Shown here piece after piece: positions 20,105-31,692 of a stretch of DNA of 64,000 nucleotides (the first letter of the stretch is position 1; every line of letters starts with the position of its first letter). The DNA comes from Staphylococcus sp. ACRSN (lineage in GTDB: Bacteria; Bacillota; Bacilli; Staphylococcales; Staphylococcaceae): contig NZ_JAKRNS010000012.1 of NCBI RefSeq assembly GCF_022346615.1, forward strand, positions 1 to 64,000, given 5' to 3'. The notes beneath the pieces were generated by a model. It saw nothing but the letters and a program-made list of their open reading frames with translations, was not told where the DNA came from and did no database searches. A program made the translations under genes and the position numbers.

Positions 20105-20389
20105 ATGCAAAACAAATTAATACCGGGAATTTTATTAGGTGCTGTAATTGGAGGCACTATAACATTGGCTGACAAATCTACACGTCAATCATTAAAACAA
20201 TCAATTAAAGATGCTAAGGAAGGCAATCGCTCTCAAAAACCTTCAAAAATTGGGAATATTAAAGATGAAATCTTATATTGGAAAGATGCAGTAGAAGAAA
20301 TTCGACGCAATAATCCAGAATTAGAACGTTCTTTAAAAGATGCTAAAGAAACTTTCGTAGAACGTAAAAATAACCGTTTGAACGGTTAA
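20105..20389 (+). CDS. YtxH domain-containing membrane-associated protein
   Basis: 94-residue protein with a short N-terminal glycine-rich hydrophobic segment (IPGILLGAVIGGTITL) and a charged helical remainder. This is the YtxH/gas-vesicle-like layout often linked to general stress. AGAGGGG sits before the ATG. It follows ptpA with 6 bases between them and is followed by a terminator. Function unknown. Confidence 0.8.
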   Translation: MQNKLIPGILLGAVIGGTITLADKSTRQSLKQSIKDAKEGNRSQKPSKIGNIKDEILYWKDAVEEIRRNNPELERSLKDAKETFVERKNNRLNG

Positions 20390-20430
20390 TCTATAAATTT
20401 AACAAGTAGGTTTATTTCCTATCAATTAGT

Positions 20431-20467
20431 CCTTAAATGAATTTTTGAGTTCATTTAAGGGCTTTTT
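20431..20467 (+). terminator. Terminator of the ptpA-ytxH unit
   Basis: CCTTAAATGAA pairs with TTCATTTAAGG around TTTTTGAG, followed by GCTTTTTT. Confidence 0.88.
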
Positions 20468-20615
20468 TATACGAGCATAGATTAACACAATATTTTTAAA
20501 AAAGATAAATTAGATTTTTATAGAAAGAATCATGTAACATATATTTACCAAAAACAATTTTTACAGTATATTAAAGTGGTATATGAAAATATAATACATA
20601 ATAAGGAGCTTTGAT

Positions 20616-21692
20616 ATGTCGAAACAAAAACGTACTACTTCTGAATTCCTCAATGATGTAAAAGAAGAAGAACAAGAAAAAAAGTCCAACAAAGATCATA
20701 AAAATAAGTCGAAGCGAGACCGTACTTATATCACACCTGATCCATTCAAATCAAAGTCTGCAAAGAAGGAAAATCAAACATTTTTCGTGTCTCGCATAAA
20801 TAAACCGGTTAAATATACAAAAGACTCAAATTTCTTTTCATATTTAATTTACCGTATTGGAAAAGATGACGCATCAGGTTTATCCGCACAATTGTCTTAT
20901 TACTTTATGTTATCACTTTTCCCTATGTTATTATTCTTATTATCCATTGTTCCTATGGTAGGTATCAAACAATCGACTATTAGATCAATGATTAAAGAAC
21001 ATGTACCACCAGATTATGCACCTCAAGTTTCGTCAATCATAGGTGATATAATGGGCAATGCAAGTAGTGGTATTCTATCAATCGGGTTGATTTTAGCTTT
21101 GTGGTCAGCATCTAATGGTATGACTGCTATTATGAATTCATTTAATGTAGCCTATGATGTAGAAGATAGTCGTAATTTTATCGTATCAAAATTATTAAGT
21201 GTACTCTTCACATTAGCGATGGTTATTATTTTCCCAATTGCAATGATACTACCAACATTTGGTCAACAAATTGGGGCCTTACTCTTCGGACCACTTGGTT
21301 TAGGACAACAAATTGAATGGATTTTCACATTAGTTAGAATTATTTTACCGTTAATCATTGTATTTGTTGCATTTGTCGTATTATATACTTTAGCACCAAA
21401 TGTAAAAATCAAAATGCTATCGGTAATCCCTGGTGCTATATTTGCAACAATTGTATTTTTAGGTGGTTCATACCTATTCAGTATTTATATTTCAAACTTT
21501 GCAAATTATTCTAAAACATATGGTAGTATCGCCGGTGTGATTATACTTATGTTGTGGTTATATATTACTGGCTTCATCATTATTATTGGGGCAGAAATCA
21601 ATGCAATCATGCATCAACGTAAAATCATTGAAGGTAAAACTCCTGAAGAACAAACCTTAGCTACTATCAATAAGAATAATTGTGATGAATAG
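20616..21692 (+). CDS. YihY/virulence factor BrkB family membrane protein
   Basis: 358-residue inner-membrane protein of the UPF0761/YihY family, once called ribonuclease BN. A 75-residue basic, Lys/Asp-rich cytoplasmic tail precedes about six transmembrane helices. Family landmarks are DDASGLSAQLSYYFMLSLFP, LWSASNGMTAIM.NAFN-like stretches and YGSIAGVIILMLWLYITGF.IIIGAEINA. Function is unresolved; the RNase annotation was an error in E. coli. ATAAGGAGC precedes the start. It ends before a bidirectional terminator shared with vraR. Confidence 0.85.
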   Translation: MSKQKRTTSEFLNDVKEEEQEKKSNKDHKNKSKRDRTYITPDPFKSKSAKKENQTFFVSRINKPVKYTKDSNFFSYLIYRIGKDDASGLSAQLSYYFMLSLFPMLLFLLSIVPMVGIKQSTIRSMIKEHVPPDYAPQVSSIIGDIMGNASSGILSIGLILALWSASNGMTAIMNSFNVAYDVEDSRNFIVSKLLSVLFTLAMVIIFPIAMILPTFGQQIGALLFGPLGLGQQIEWIFTLVRIILPLIIVFVAFVVLYTLAPNVKIKMLSVIPGAIFATIVFLGGSYLFSIYISNFANYSKTYGSIAGVIILMLWLYITGFIIIIGAEINAIMHQRKIIEGKTPEEQTLATINKNNCDE

Positions 21693-21837
21693 TTTTTCAA
21701 TACAATTTTCAAAAAGAGCAATTATATAGAGATTTATGAAACAATCTCGTTTTCTACTCCTGTAGATATAAAAGTAAGGTTAGTCCAAACATTATTTACA
21801 GAGGTATTTTATAAACAAGCAACTTATACAAACTAAA

Positions 21838-21877
21838 ACACAGTTCGAGATATTGAGATTCCCGAACTGTGTTTTTT
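21838..21877. terminator. Bidirectional terminator between the YihY gene and vraR
   Basis: ACACAGTTCG pairs with CGAACTGTGT around a 15-base loop, with AAAA on one side and TTTTTT on the other. The vraR stop lies at its right edge. Confidence 0.85.
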
Positions 21878-22505
21878 ATTGTATTAAATTATGTTGGAAT
21901 GCATAAATCACTGCTTGCGTTCTATCTTGAACTTCAAGTTTACTTAAGATATTACTTACATGGGTCTTTACAGTTTTAATCGTAATATGTGACGCACTCG
22001 CTATTTCTTGATTTGAATATCCTTTTGCAATCAATAATAAAATTTCCATTTCACGTTCTGTTAACATTTCATATAATTCTGCACGTTGTTTCATTCTATT
22101 TCTCATCTTAACAAGTACTTCAGCTTCAAATACTGATTCACCACTGTGCGTTTTTCTGATAGCTTCTGCTATATCACTCGCACTGGTTGTTTTTAATATA
22201 TAACTATCTACCCCAGAATCCAAAGCACGATACACTTCATTATCTTCAATATAACTTGTTAACATTACTACTTTAATCTGTGGTAAGTCTTTCTTGACCT
22301 GTTCGGTAGCTTCCACACCATCCATGTCATCCATGAGTAAATCCATTAAGATTAGATCAGGTTTTAGCTCATGTGCTTTTTCAATTGCTTCTTTCCCTGA
22401 TTTACCTTCTCCTACCACATCAATATCTGGTTGTGTTGATAAATAACTTGAAATGCCTATCCTAACCATCTCATGGTCATCAACAAATAACACTTTAATC
22501 GTCAT
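21876..22505 (-). CDS. vraR: Cell-wall stress response regulator VraR
   Basis: 209-residue NarL/LuxR-family response regulator. The receiver domain has the acidic pocket VDDHE and phospho-acceptor Asp55 in [10 protein letters not shown]. The C-terminal LuxR helix-turn-helix is [21 protein letters not shown]...[11 protein letters not shown]. VraR activates cell-wall synthesis and resistance genes after antibiotic damage to peptidoglycan synthesis. It overlaps vraS by 11 bases, so the two are translationally coupled in the vraUTSR operon. Confidence 0.97.
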   Translation of the reverse strand: MTIKVLFVDDHEMVRIGISSYLSTQPDIDVVGEGKSGKEAIEKAHELKPDLILMDLLMDDMDGVEATEQVKKDLPQIKVVMLTSYIEDNEVYRALDSGVDSYILKTTSASDIAEAIRKTHSGESVFEAEVLVKMRNRMKQRAELYEMLTEREMEILLLIAKGYSNQEIASASHITIKTVKTHVSNILSKLEVQDRTQAVIYAFQHNLIQ

Positions 22506-23538
22506 TAGACTCCTCCTTATTTAACGGTGCTTTCACTTCTATACGTGTGCCTGCATCTGGTAAAGATACAATATGGAATGTTGCTCCAATTTCAAGCGCA
22601 CGTTCTCTCATATTTTTTAATCCATAACTTTGTTCTAATTTATCATCGACATTAAAGCCCTTCCCATTATCTTGAATACGCAACAATAAATAATCTTCCT
22701 TATTAAACAATTCAATTGTAACCTTTGTGCCTTTAGAATGTCTTAAGGTATTAGAGATTGCTTCTTGCGTTATTCTAAACAAATGATCTTCTATACCCTT
22801 TGGTACTTGGAACTCTTCAATATCATGTACAACCTTCATAGGCACTTTCTTTTGTAAATCAACGACTAAATCTTTTATACCTTCGCCAAGAGATTTATCT
22901 TTTAAACCTATTGGACGTAAATGTAATAATAGTGCACGCATTTCAAGTTGTGAATCTTGAATCATTTTTTCTAATACTGGAATTTGTTGATTTAATGGTG
23001 GCTCTAAATTTGATTCTTTGATAGCTGAGAGCATCATACTTGCGGCAAACAATTGTTGACTTACAGAATCATGTAGCTCTCTTGCTAAACGTTGTCGTTC
23101 ATCTTCTATTATTTTTTTAACCTTAACATCGTTGATATTATATGATTCATTAGTTAAATTTTGCGTCTTCATACGCAATTTATGTACCTCTTGATTAAGC
23201 GGTACAAGCGTTTGATATAATTCTATTGTTTCATTATATAGTTCAATATTTTGGTCGTTAATCCCAACTGTTTGACCCTCAATTGAACGTTCAATTTGGT
23301 TTTGTAACCAATGGTTTTGTTGGTTAATTTTATATGCTAAAACCGAACCTACTATAATACATAATAATATAACTAATAAATTTAAAAATAGTAATACTGG
23401 AATACCGAAAATTTGCGTGTAGAACATGCCTTGAAAGTACATAATATTCACAAACACTTTATCTATAAAAAAGATTGCAAAAAATGTACTATAGACCAAT
23501 ATTAACATTGATCCAATCGCTCTTATATAGTGATTCAC
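22495..23538 (-). CDS. vraS: Cell-wall stress sensor histidine kinase VraS
   Basis: 347-residue membrane kinase with two N-terminal transmembrane helices (about 8-30 and 43-68) and almost no external loop, the intramembrane-sensing type. The phospho-acceptor His156 is in [15 protein letters not shown] (HisKA_3). The ATPase domain has [19 protein letters not shown] and [10 protein letters not shown]. It phosphorylates VraR. It overlaps vraT by 4 bases. Length equals S. aureus VraS. Confidence 0.97.
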   Translation of the reverse strand: MNHYIRAIGSMLILVYSTFFAIFFIDKVFVNIMYFQGMFYTQIFGIPVLLFLNLLVILLCIIVGSVLAYKINQQNHWLQNQIERSIEGQTVGINDQNIELYNETIELYQTLVPLNQEVHKLRMKTQNLTNESYNINDVKVKKIIEDERQRLARELHDSVSQQLFAASMMLSAIKESNLEPPLNQQIPVLEKMIQDSQLEMRALLLHLRPIGLKDKSLGEGIKDLVVDLQKKVPMKVVHDIEEFQVPKGIEDHLFRITQEAISNTLRHSKGTKVTIELFNKEDYLLLRIQDNGKGFNVDDKLEQSYGLKNMRERALEIGATFHIVSLPDAGTRIEVKAPLNKEESNDD

Positions 23539-24236
23539 TTATAAATCACCTCGACATCTCCTAAAAACGTTGAAACATAAATATTTACAGCGTAATTCTC
23601 AGCTTTTGTCTGTTCTACGACTTTAATATTATTATTTTCCACTTTATACGATTTATCATTTATATAGGCATTTCCATATAGTGTTGTGAAATGTAGTTTT
23701 ATATTATAATTTAGTGGCACAATGATTTGTACCTTACCTAACACATGCCTAACTACTACAGTATTGTTTTCTTTAATATTTGCTGCCTTTGACATATCAA
23801 TATGCACATCACCAATACCATGCTGTATTTGCAAATCTTCCCACTTATATACATATACTGGTGTACGTTGCTCACCAAACCACTTTTGTTTAATGAATTC
23901 AGGTGATTCTACATCTTCATCAGTAGCGACCACTTTTAACGGCTTGAATCTGTATATGATATATCTCGCAATTAATACAATTAAAAAGATAAATAAAATA
24001 ATTATTGTGTATTTATTGGATAGTAATGTGAAAGCTATTAATAACGCACCTATCCAAAAGGATAACAAGCCTCGTACTTTATGAAAATACAAATAGCCCA
24101 CATAAACTAAAATGCACCCCAATAAAAACACTAATAAGAAGCCAATCTTTTCAAAGAAAATGTAATAAAAATTGGCTATGATCATTAAAGCTGTAAATAT
24201 GATCAACATCTCAGTTGATATATATTTATGTGTCAT
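23535..24236 (-). CDS. vraT: VraT (YvqF/LiaF-like) membrane regulator
   Basis: 233-residue protein with four transmembrane helices in the first 95 residues and a C-terminal cytoplasmic DUF2154/LiaF-like beta domain ([35 protein letters not shown]). In S. aureus VraT is needed for full VraSR signalling and methicillin resistance; its Bacillus counterpart LiaF restrains LiaS. It lies directly before vraS with a 4-base overlap. Confidence 0.94.
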   Translation of the reverse strand: MTHKYISTEMLIIFTALMIIANFYYIFFEKIGFLLVFLLGCILVYVGYLYFHKVRGLLSFWIGALLIAFTLLSNKYTIIILFIFLIVLIARYIIYRFKPLKVVATDEDVESPEFIKQKWFGEQRTPVYVYKWEDLQIQHGIGDVHIDMSKAANIKENNTVVVRHVLGKVQIIVPLNYNIKLHFTTLYGNAYINDKSYKVENNNIKVVEQTKAENYAVNIYVSTFLGDVEVIYK

Positions 24237-24252
24237 GTTTCGCCACCTTTCT

Positions 24253-24639
24253 TCAAGCGACTAAACTAATACGTTCGATTAATTCACATTCTGTTTCTAC
24301 ATTCGCTCTTTCTGTAGCTTGATGTGATAAATCGGCTTCAATTCTCGCGTAGTCTGCTTCCATTCCATTTAATTTATTTTTAATATTTTCAATTTCAATA
24401 TCATCAATTTCTTTTGCACAATAAATATGTTTTTCTTCAATCTTATCGATATATTTATTTTCTAAGGTTAGCGTTAAACTGTCAATTAATTCTGCTAAAT
24501 ATGCTTTTCTTTCAATTAAGTATTTAATATACATTTCAATACTTCTTAATTTTTTATCTAATGCATCTCTAAATTCAACTAGACTTGTATAAAAAGTATG
24601 TTTCGTTACTTTCTCTAAATATAACGTAATATAATTCAT
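24253..24639 (-). CDS. vraU: VraU, first gene of the vraUTSR operon
   Basis: 128-residue hydrophilic, mostly alpha-helical protein with long predicted coiled-coil segments (YIDKIEEKHIYCAKEIDDIEIENIKNKL). It corresponds to the first gene (vraU/orf1) of the S. aureus vra operon, which is co-transcribed but dispensable and has no defined activity. Ribosome-binding site is TGAGGTGAT. vraT follows after 16 bases. Function not deduced from sequence. Confidence 0.88.
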   Translation of the reverse strand: MNYITLYLEKVTKHTFYTSLVEFRDALDKKLRSIEMYIKYLIERKAYLAELIDSLTLTLENKYIDKIEEKHIYCAKEIDDIEIENIKNKLNGMEADYARIEADLSHQATERANVETECELIERISLVA

Positions 24640-24667
24640 AGAATCACCTCATGCTTGATTAGACTCT

Positions 24668-24706
24668 ATTATAAAAAATATCCGGAGCCATTATAATAGG
24701 CTCCGG
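24668..24706 (-). terminator. map terminator with an overlapping candidate vraU promoter
   Basis: TCCGGAGCC pairs with GGCTCCGGA around TATTATAAT on the minus strand, followed by TATTTTTTATAAT. This should end map transcripts. The last TATAAT (24673-24668) is also a perfect -10 hexamer, 29 bases before the vraU start, though its -35 region is poor, as expected for an activator-dependent promoter. Confidence 0.75.
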
Positions 24707-24743
24707 AACCATCTTCTATTAGGACTTTAGACCGAAACACTTT

Positions 24744-25595
<852 letters not shown>

Positions 25596-25674
25596 TTACT
25601 TATATGATTAATATGAGAACTTGTTTAATTACATATATTGCTTATAATTTTCTAGACTACTGGGAGTTTTGTTA

Positions 25675-26661
25675 ATGAATGATAATTGGTATAAACGCAT
25701 CATCGGTGCACGAACAATTAAGACTGGATTAGCAACATTTTTAACAGCTTTATTTTGTTTAACATTAAATTTGAACCCTATATTCGCAATATTAACTGCA
25801 ATTGTTACTATTGAGCCCACAGCAAAAGCTTCCTTAAAAAAAGGTTATAAACGATTACCGGCAACTGTTATTGGTGCACTCTTTTCTGTTATTTTTACAT
25901 TTATATTTGGTGACCAATCCCCTTTTTCCTATGCATTTAGTGCAACATTCACAATTATTTTATGTACTAAACTCAATTTACATGTAGGTACAACAGTTGC
26001 TACACTAACTGCAATGGCGATGATACCCGGTATTCATGAGGCCTATTATTTTAATTTCTTTTCACGTTTACTTACCGCAATCATCGGTTTGGTAACAGCT
26101 GGCCTTGTTAATTTTATTGTGTTACCACCAAAATATTACAATCAAGTAGAATCTAATATTTCTTTAACAGAGTCTTTAATGTATGATTTGTTTAATTTAC
26201 GTATGCGACAATTATTACTTGGCAAATTTACTAAAGGCGCACCGTATAACAAACTCAATGCGCTTTTAGATTTAAACCAAAAAGTAGAAACTTTATTATC
26301 TTATCAAAAAGATGAATTAAGTTATCATAAACACCACGATGATGAATGGATTCGGCTTAAATCCTTAACTACCCGATCACGTACCAATAGATTAATTATC
26401 ACTCATCTTTCTAACCTTGTTTATTTACCGAGGGATACACATATCATCTTTACATGTGATGAGCGTTATGCAATATTAAATATTGCCCATAGTATCAGTG
26501 AAATTCAAAAAACAGGACATTTTGAACGACAACGTCAAGCTGCATCTGTTTTAAAAACTTCAGTTAAAGGATTAGATGAGTTTGATGAAAATCAAATCAA
26601 GAGTCATATCATTTATGAAATATTACTGATTTATCGAATATTAGATCATCGATTTGCTTAA
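25675..26661 (+). CDS. Second FUSC / aromatic acid exporter family membrane protein
   Basis: 328-residue paralogue of the protein at 4126-5220. The N-terminal membrane half (residues 10-155) starts with [15 protein letters not shown], includes [21 protein letters not shown] and ends in [14 protein letters not shown]. The C-terminal half is soluble and helical. The family includes aromatic acid exporters, but the substrate here is unknown. ATG 25675 follows GGGAG; the longer frame begins with an upstream TTG. Monocistronic, ending at a terminator shared with gatD. Confidence 0.8.
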   Translation: MNDNWYKRIIGARTIKTGLATFLTALFCLTLNLNPIFAILTAIVTIEPTAKASLKKGYKRLPATVIGALFSVIFTFIFGDQSPFSYAFSATFTIILCTKLNLHVGTTVATLTAMAMIPGIHEAYYFNFFSRLLTAIIGLVTAGLVNFIVLPPKYYNQVESNISLTESLMYDLFNLRMRQLLLGKFTKGAPYNKLNALLDLNQKVETLLSYQKDELSYHKHHDDEWIRLKSLTTRSRTNRLIITHLSNLVYLPRDTHIIFTCDERYAILNIAHSISEIQKTGHFERQRQAASVLKTSVKGLDEFDENQIKSHIIYEILLIYRILDHRFA

Positions 26662-26809
26662 AATTGTCTGATAGCAGCAAACAAAAATAATAGCTTTTTT
26701 GGATACAATTCATAGATATATAAATCTATTAAGCACTCTTTCTTGATAAATAACATTATCAATTAAATACAGAAGAGTACAATGTGCCTGGCACGAATTT
26801 AATATAAAT

Positions 26810-26847
26810 AGCCCTACAATGAACTGTACAATTCATTGTAGGGCTTT
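26810..26847. terminator. Terminator of murT-gatD (bidirectional)
   Basis: AGCCCTACAATGAA pairs with TTCATTGTAGGGCT around an eight-base loop, flanked by AT-rich tracts, between convergent genes. Confidence 0.87.
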
Positions 26848-26863
26848 ATTTATACTACATTTA

Positions 26864-27580
26864 TTATTTTGATACTCTATCAACAATAACTTTCTTTGCT
26901 GCTTCTTCTTCAAAATTGTCTAGTTCTTTTGGTTCAAACGGTATACCTTTACGTTCACATGCTTTTTCCAATAAATAATCGGTAATCTCATGGTTTTTAG
27001 GTAAAATTGGACCATGTAAATATGTTCCCAATAAGTTTTTATAATGAATACCTTCTTTAGCATCATCATCATTGTTACCAAAACCATGAACGACTTTCCC
27101 TAAAGTTCCAAAATTATGATATGTTCTACCACCATGATTTTCAAAACCTACAATTGTTCCAAAAATATCACTTTCAATTACTATATCTCCCGTTAGTCGA
27201 TCTGTTTGAGATTTGGTATAAAAATCTAATATATTTAAACCTTCTAATTCTGTACCATCCGGTGTGATATATTTACTACCTAAAAATTGATAACCACCAC
27301 AAATTGTGAGTCCTGGCATACCAGATTCAATTGCAGTCTTTAGCTTTTCTTTAATCTTACTTAATTCTTTTGTAGCTAAAGACTGCTCTCTATCACTACC
27401 ACCACCAATAAAGAAGATGTCACAATCATCTAATGTCACACCATCAGTTTCGTTGATATTTCTTACTTTTAATTCAATGTTTCTATGTTTCGCACGTTGC
27501 TTCAGTGCAATGATATTACCGATATCGCTATATAGATTTAATTTATCAGGCATAAAATGATAAACAGTTAATTCGTTCAT
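26864..27580 (-). CDS. gatD: Lipid II isoglutaminyl synthase, glutamine amidotransferase subunit GatD
   Basis: 238-residue glutaminase of the GATase_3/CobB-CobQ type that feeds ammonia to MurT for amidation of D-glutamate in lipid II. The nucleophile Cys94 is in [11 protein letters not shown] and His189 in GTYLHGP, the same positions as in S. aureus. It overlaps murT by 4 bases. The complex acts at the inner face of the membrane, and the amidation is essential for normal cross-linking and beta-lactam resistance in S. aureus. Confidence 0.96.
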   Translation of the reverse strand: MNELTVYHFMPDKLNLYSDIGNIIALKQRAKHRNIELKVRNINETDGVTLDDCDIFFIGGGSDREQSLATKELSKIKEKLKTAIESGMPGLTICGGYQFLGSKYITPDGTELEGLNILDFYTKSQTDRLTGDIVIESDIFGTIVGFENHGGRTYHNFGTLGKVVHGFGNNDDDAKEGIHYKNLLGTYLHGPILPKNHEITDYLLEKACERKGIPFEPKELDNFEEEAAKKVIVDRVSK

Positions 27581-28896
27581 ATATCTTTAGCCTCCCCAAA
27601 CGATTGATTTAATTGATTTAACATAGGTGACAGTGACGTATAGTTTGGAATCGCTACTGTAAAACTTTCTTTAAAATCCATTGATTTGGCAGTTGCTTTG
27701 TAAATATCTTTTTCCAAAATAATTGGGACTTTAACTTCTGCTAATTTTAATCTTAATTGTAATTCTTCAGCACGTGTACCAGTCACAATAATCGTTTCTA
27801 TATCTTGTCTCGTTAATTTTTCAAAATCAGCATCATATATCCATGAAGTATCTTTTCCATCTGCAGCATTATCATTCAAACTCATCAGATATACTTTACG
27901 CCCTGATAACTGCTCTCCCACTGACAAACTTGCATTCATACCAGCTGGGTTCTTTGCTAAGTTAATCATAGCTTCTTTGCTATCTTTTCTGAAATATTGC
28001 ATACGCCCATTATTAGAAGTATATGTTTCAAAACCTTTTCGAATTGCATCATCATTTAATCCTAATTCTCTTAAAACTGTATAGGCAGCAATGGTATTGT
28101 AGGCATTAAAATCACCTGCAATTTTCATATTAAATATTTCATTACCGATGGATATATTTATAAAAGGGGTTAAATCAAAGTGAGATACTTCGTATTTCGT
28201 TGCTTCACGTTTAAATCCACAATTACAATGATAATGGCCAATCTGGTTATAATGGATATAATCATAATGTAAAAGCTGCCCACAATTTGGACAATACTTA
28301 CTCTCATTCATCGTACTTTGTTCGAACTCATGTGCATGAGCCTTCATACCATAATATTCAACAGTATCACTTGCAATCTTCAATCTACTAACAAATGGGT
28401 CATCGGCATTTAATAATAATTTAATACCTTTATTACTAATTGCATTAGCAATATTATTTACCATAATATCAATTTCGCCAAATCGGTCCATTTGATCTCG
28501 GAAGAAGTTTGTGAATATCATCATTGTCGGTGTAACTTCATTAAGTACTCTGGGTATTGAGCCTTCATCAATTTCTATGACTGCAATCTTTGTCTCTTGC
28601 TTTATTTGCAAAATAAAGGCAGATGTAATACCAGCAGCCATATTCGCGCCTTCATTATTATGTATGATTTTAATATCATTGGCTTTTAAAGTATGACCTA
28701 TTAAATTTGAAGTGGTTGTTTTCCCATTAGTACCACTAATAAATACTATTTCATCTACTTGAGAAGCTAATTTTCTTAATATATTTTTATCTACTCTTCT
28801 AGCAATTTGACCTGGCAAGTCAGTGCCTTTTTTCCCTGCAGCTCTACTTGCTTGCCTTGCTACTTTTGCTAGCCGTGTCGCAGTCCAACGTCTCAT
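27577..28896 (-). CDS. murT: Lipid II isoglutaminyl synthase, Mur ligase-like subunit MurT
   Basis: 439-residue Mur-ligase-fold protein. The ATP-binding loop is [13 protein letters not shown] (about 52-64). A zinc ribbon is inserted in the central domain, with cysteines 202, 205, 224 and 226 (YCPNCGQ and HCNCGF), as in S. aureus MurT. The C-terminal DUF1727 domain contains [20 protein letters not shown]. With GatD it amidates the alpha-carboxyl of D-iGlu in lipid II. GAGGAGGAA precedes the ATG. It is the first gene of the two-gene operon. Confidence 0.96.
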   Translation of the reverse strand: MRRWTATRLAKVARQASRAAGKKGTDLPGQIARRVDKNILRKLASQVDEIVFISGTNGKTTTSNLIGHTLKANDIKIIHNNEGANMAAGITSAFILQIKQETKIAVIEIDEGSIPRVLNEVTPTMMIFTNFFRDQMDRFGEIDIMVNNIANAISNKGIKLLLNADDPFVSRLKIASDTVEYYGMKAHAHEFEQSTMNESKYCPNCGQLLHYDYIHYNQIGHYHCNCGFKREATKYEVSHFDLTPFINISIGNEIFNMKIAGDFNAYNTIAAYTVLRELGLNDDAIRKGFETYTSNNGRMQYFRKDSKEAMINLAKNPAGMNASLSVGEQLSGRKVYLMSLNDNAADGKDTSWIYDADFEKLTRQDIETIIVTGTRAEELQLRLKLAEVKVPIILEKDIYKATAKSMDFKESFTVAIPNYTSLSPMLNQLNQSFGEAKDI

Positions 28897-28993
28897 GTCG
28901 TTCCTCCTCTACTTCTTCACTTAAAATATTATAACATGATTAAGTTGTATTCCAAACAATTCTCATTAAGAATTATCACACTCACATCCCAGA

Positions 28994-29008
28994 TTATAAT
29001 TATTATTA
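28994..29008 (+). promoter_or_regulatory. PerR box upstream of ftnA
   Basis: TTATAATTATTATTA differs from the PerR consensus TTATAATTATTATAA at a single position. It lies 60 bases before the ftnA start, next to a plausible TTTACT-17-TTATAC promoter (29009-29036). ftnA is a known PerR target in S. aureus. Confidence 0.8.
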
Positions 29009-29067
29009 TTTACTAATGAGAATAGATTTGTTATACTAAAAAAAAGAATATATGGAGGCTATTACTT

Positions 29068-29568
29068 ATGTTAAACAAAGAATTATTAGACGCTTTAAAT
29101 GAACAAATGAACCACGAATTTTATGCAGCGCATGCTTATATGGCAATGGCAGCATATTGCGATAATGGATCATATGAAGGGTTCGCAAATTTTTATATCC
29201 AACAAGCTAAAGAAGAAAGATTCCATGGTCAAAAGATTTATGATTACATTAATGACCGTGGTGAAAAAGCCGTTTTCTCTGCAATTTCAGCACCAAAGTC
29301 TGACTTCAAGAATATCTTAGAAACATTTGAAGATGGTCTTGCACAAGAGCAAGATGTAACACGTCGTTTTTATAATTTATCTGAATTAGCAAATAAAGAT
29401 AAAGATTATGCTACAATTTCATTTTTAAATTGGTTCTTAGATGAACAAGTTGAAGAAGAATCTATGTTTGAAACACATATTGATTATTTAAAACGTATTG
29501 GTGATGATAGTAATACGCTTTATCTATACGAAAAAGAACTTGCAGCTCGTACTTTCAATGAAGAATAA
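29068..29568 (+). CDS. ftnA: Ferritin FtnA
   Basis: 166-residue four-helix-bundle ferritin that oxidises and stores iron in a 24-subunit shell. Ferroxidase-centre residues are visible in [18 protein letters not shown] and [18 protein letters not shown] lies upstream of the ATG. The promoter region carries a near-perfect PerR box. It has its own terminator and is divergent from murT-gatD. Length equals S. aureus FtnA. Confidence 0.96.
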   Translation: MLNKELLDALNEQMNHEFYAAHAYMAMAAYCDNGSYEGFANFYIQQAKEERFHGQKIYDYINDRGEKAVFSAISAPKSDFKNILETFEDGLAQEQDVTRRFYNLSELANKDKDYATISFLNWFLDEQVEEESMFETHIDYLKRIGDDSNTLYLYEKELAARTFNEE

Positions 29569-29628
29569 AGTTCTTTAAATAAGTCTATATTTTTTAAACT
29601 TAAGTTATATTGTTCCATAACGACCGTT

Positions 29629-29656
29629 GCCCATTCTTTATTGAATGGGTTTTTTA
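29629..29656 (+). terminator. Terminator of ftnA
   Basis: GCCCATTC pairs with GAATGGGT around TTTATT, followed by TTTTTT. Confidence 0.85.
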
Positions 29657-29791
29657 TATGTGCAATTTACAAGAGCATATTTTATATTTAGTGTATAATA
29701 CTAGTGCTATGTTAATTTGTTAACTAAAGATTTTGTAAAGCAACTCGACGGCTTAATCGTTTTATACTTAATTTGAAAGGATAATGGCATA

Positions 29792-30346
29792 ATGAATGAC
29801 GATGCATTTATTGCACTGGACTTTGAAACTGCAAATGGTAAAAGAACAAGTATTTGTTCTATAGGTATGGTAAAGGTTGTGAATCATCAAATCACAGAAA
29901 CTTTTTACACTCTAGTAAACCCTAATGATTATTTCTCACAACAAAATATTGCGGTCCACGGGATTCATCCTGAGGATGTAACAAACGCGCCTACTTTCTC
30001 TTTTGTTTACCCACATATGTTGGATTTTATCGGGAATTTACCTGTTGTTGCGCACAACGCTGCGTTTGATATGAATGTTTTACATGAAAGTATCAAAGCC
30101 ATCGGTCAACAAACCCCTAACATGCAATATTTTTGTTCATTACAATTATCACGTAGAACAATTAATCACCATCGTTATGGATTAAACTATATGATGGATT
30201 ATTATAATTTAGATTTTCACGGCCATCATGATGCATTAAATGATGCAAAGGCATGTGCGATGATTACTTTTCGTTTATTACAACACTATGATAATTTAAA
30301 TACTATGTTAAGTGTATACGGAAAGCAATTACGCGACAAAGACTAA
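29792..30346 (+). CDS. DnaQ-like 3'-5' exonuclease
   Basis: 184-residue DEDDh exonuclease of the DNA polymerase III epsilon type. ExoI is FIALDFETANG (Asp and Glu), ExoII is VVAHNAAFDMNVL, and ExoIII is HHDALNDAKACA with the catalytic His and Asp. It is free-standing rather than fused to a polymerase. Staphylococcal replicative polymerase PolC carries its own proofreading domain, so this enzyme probably acts in repair or RNA/DNA turnover. A possible start signal, AAAGGATA, precedes the ATG. Terminated by a long perfect hairpin. Confidence 0.85.
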   Translation: MNDDAFIALDFETANGKRTSICSIGMVKVVNHQITETFYTLVNPNDYFSQQNIAVHGIHPEDVTNAPTFSFVYPHMLDFIGNLPVVAHNAAFDMNVLHESIKAIGQQTPNMQYFCSLQLSRRTINHHRYGLNYMMDYYNLDFHGHHDALNDAKACAMITFRLLQHYDNLNTMLSVYGKQLRDKD

Positions 30347-30365
30347 CCAATTTAACTTTTCATAA

Positions 30366-30417
30366 CAAAAAGCACGTGTATTTTAAGAATAAAACCTTAA
30401 AATACACGTGCTTTTTG
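30366..30417. terminator. Long bidirectional terminator
   Basis: AAAAAGCACGTGTATTTTAAG and its exact complement form a 21-pair perfect stem around AATAAAAC. It serves the exonuclease gene and the convergent dinB gene. Confidence 0.88.
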
Positions 30418-30486
30418 TTATCATAAACGATTCTGTTCAAGTTAACATTTCGTAAATTTTTTAACTTAATAAAACTTTCTATCCTT

Positions 30487-31557
30487 CTATATATAGTCGT
30501 AAATTGTCATATTTTCATACGTAGATTTCTCAAGGTTACCAACTGTTACACCGACCAATCGAATTGGCACATCAGGGTCCTTTAATTCTGTATATAAACT
30601 ATATGCGATATTGTAAATATCCGTTTCATTTCTAACAGGATTTCTTAAACTTTTTTGTTTCGATAAGGATTCAAATTTATAAGTTTTAATTTTTACTGTT
30701 ACTGTTTTTCCTGATTTTTGAATTTTGGATAATCGTTCAGCAGTTTTATTACTTAATTCCCATATTTTCTGTAATATCTCATCATCATCATTCATATCCG
30801 TAGAAAAAGTTCTTTCAGTACCTACAGATTTTCGAATTCTGGTTGATTTCACAGGATTATAGTCTATTCCTCGGGCTTTATTATATAAACCATGCCCACG
30901 TTTCCCAAACAAACGAATCAGATCATATTCACTTTGATTATATAAATCTTGCCCATTATAAATTTGATGTTCATGCATTTTCTCCTTGGATGCTTTACCT
31001 ACTCCAGGAAAATCTCCAATATCTAATTCCATCAGTATAGCATGAACATTTTGATAATCTATGACTGTTAAACCATTTGGTTTATTCATACCACTTGCTA
31101 ATTTAGCAAGAAATTTATTATATGATACACCGGCAGATGAAGTTAAATTAGTTTCTGCTAATATGTCTCTTCTGATATACTGTGCAATGCTTGAAGCTGG
31201 AAGATCTGGTCTAACTAAATGTGTAATATCTAAATATGCTTCATCTAACGAAAGTGGTTCTACTATATCTGTATAACTTTTAAAGATTGTCATGATTTTT
31301 TCTGAAGCAGCTTTATATGCTTCAAATCTAGGTGGCACATAATATCCATTCGGACATAACTTGTGTGCTTGGGCAGTAGGCATTGCAGAGTGTACTCCAT
31401 ATTGTCGCGCTTCATATGATGCCGTTGAAACCACACCACGATTGCTCGCTTTGCCCCCTACTATTACGGGTTTCCCTTTTAATTTAGGATTATCTCTCAT
31501 TTCTACTTGTGCAAAAAAATAATCCATGTCAATATGAATAATTCTTCTCTCTGTCAA
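30487..31557 (-). CDS. dinB: DNA polymerase IV (Y family)
   Basis: 356-residue translesion polymerase. Catalytic acidic residues are in [12 protein letters not shown] and [10 protein letters not shown]. The little-finger domain follows from about residue 240. [20 protein letters not shown] and [14 protein letters not shown] are helix-hairpin-helix and palm landmarks. Translation starts at TTG 31557 behind a strong GGAGGTGAG. Length equals S. aureus DinB. No LexA box was recognised immediately upstream. Confidence 0.95.
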   Translation of the reverse strand: MTERRIIHIDMDYFFAQVEMRDNPKLKGKPVIVGGKASNRGVVSTASYEARQYGVHSAMPTAQAHKLCPNGYYVPPRFEAYKAASEKIMTIFKSYTDIVEPLSLDEAYLDITHLVRPDLPASSIAQYIRRDILAETNLTSSAGVSYNKFLAKLASGMNKPNGLTVIDYQNVHAILMELDIGDFPGVGKASKEKMHEHQIYNGQDLYNQSEYDLIRLFGKRGHGLYNKARGIDYNPVKSTRIRKSVGTERTFSTDMNDDDEILQKIWELSNKTAERLSKIQKSGKTVTVKIKTYKFESLSKQKSLRNPVRNETDIYNIAYSLYTELKDPDVPIRLVGVTVGNLEKSTYENMTIYDYI

Positions 31558-31692
31558 TTCCTCTCACCTCCTACTTTATACGGTAATTTAATCATGTTAT
31601 CCTATCGAAATATATTGAAGTACATAATATTATACTAACAATTTAACACTAGTTGTAGTCATGTGACTTTGATTATAAAAATTTCAAAAAAT

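Noticed and set aside
26770..26800. GTGCCTGGCAC as part of a dispersed repeat or attachment site
   Set aside because: The palindrome is only eleven bases, no second copy with flanking similarity was found, and there is no integrase or mobile gene nearby.
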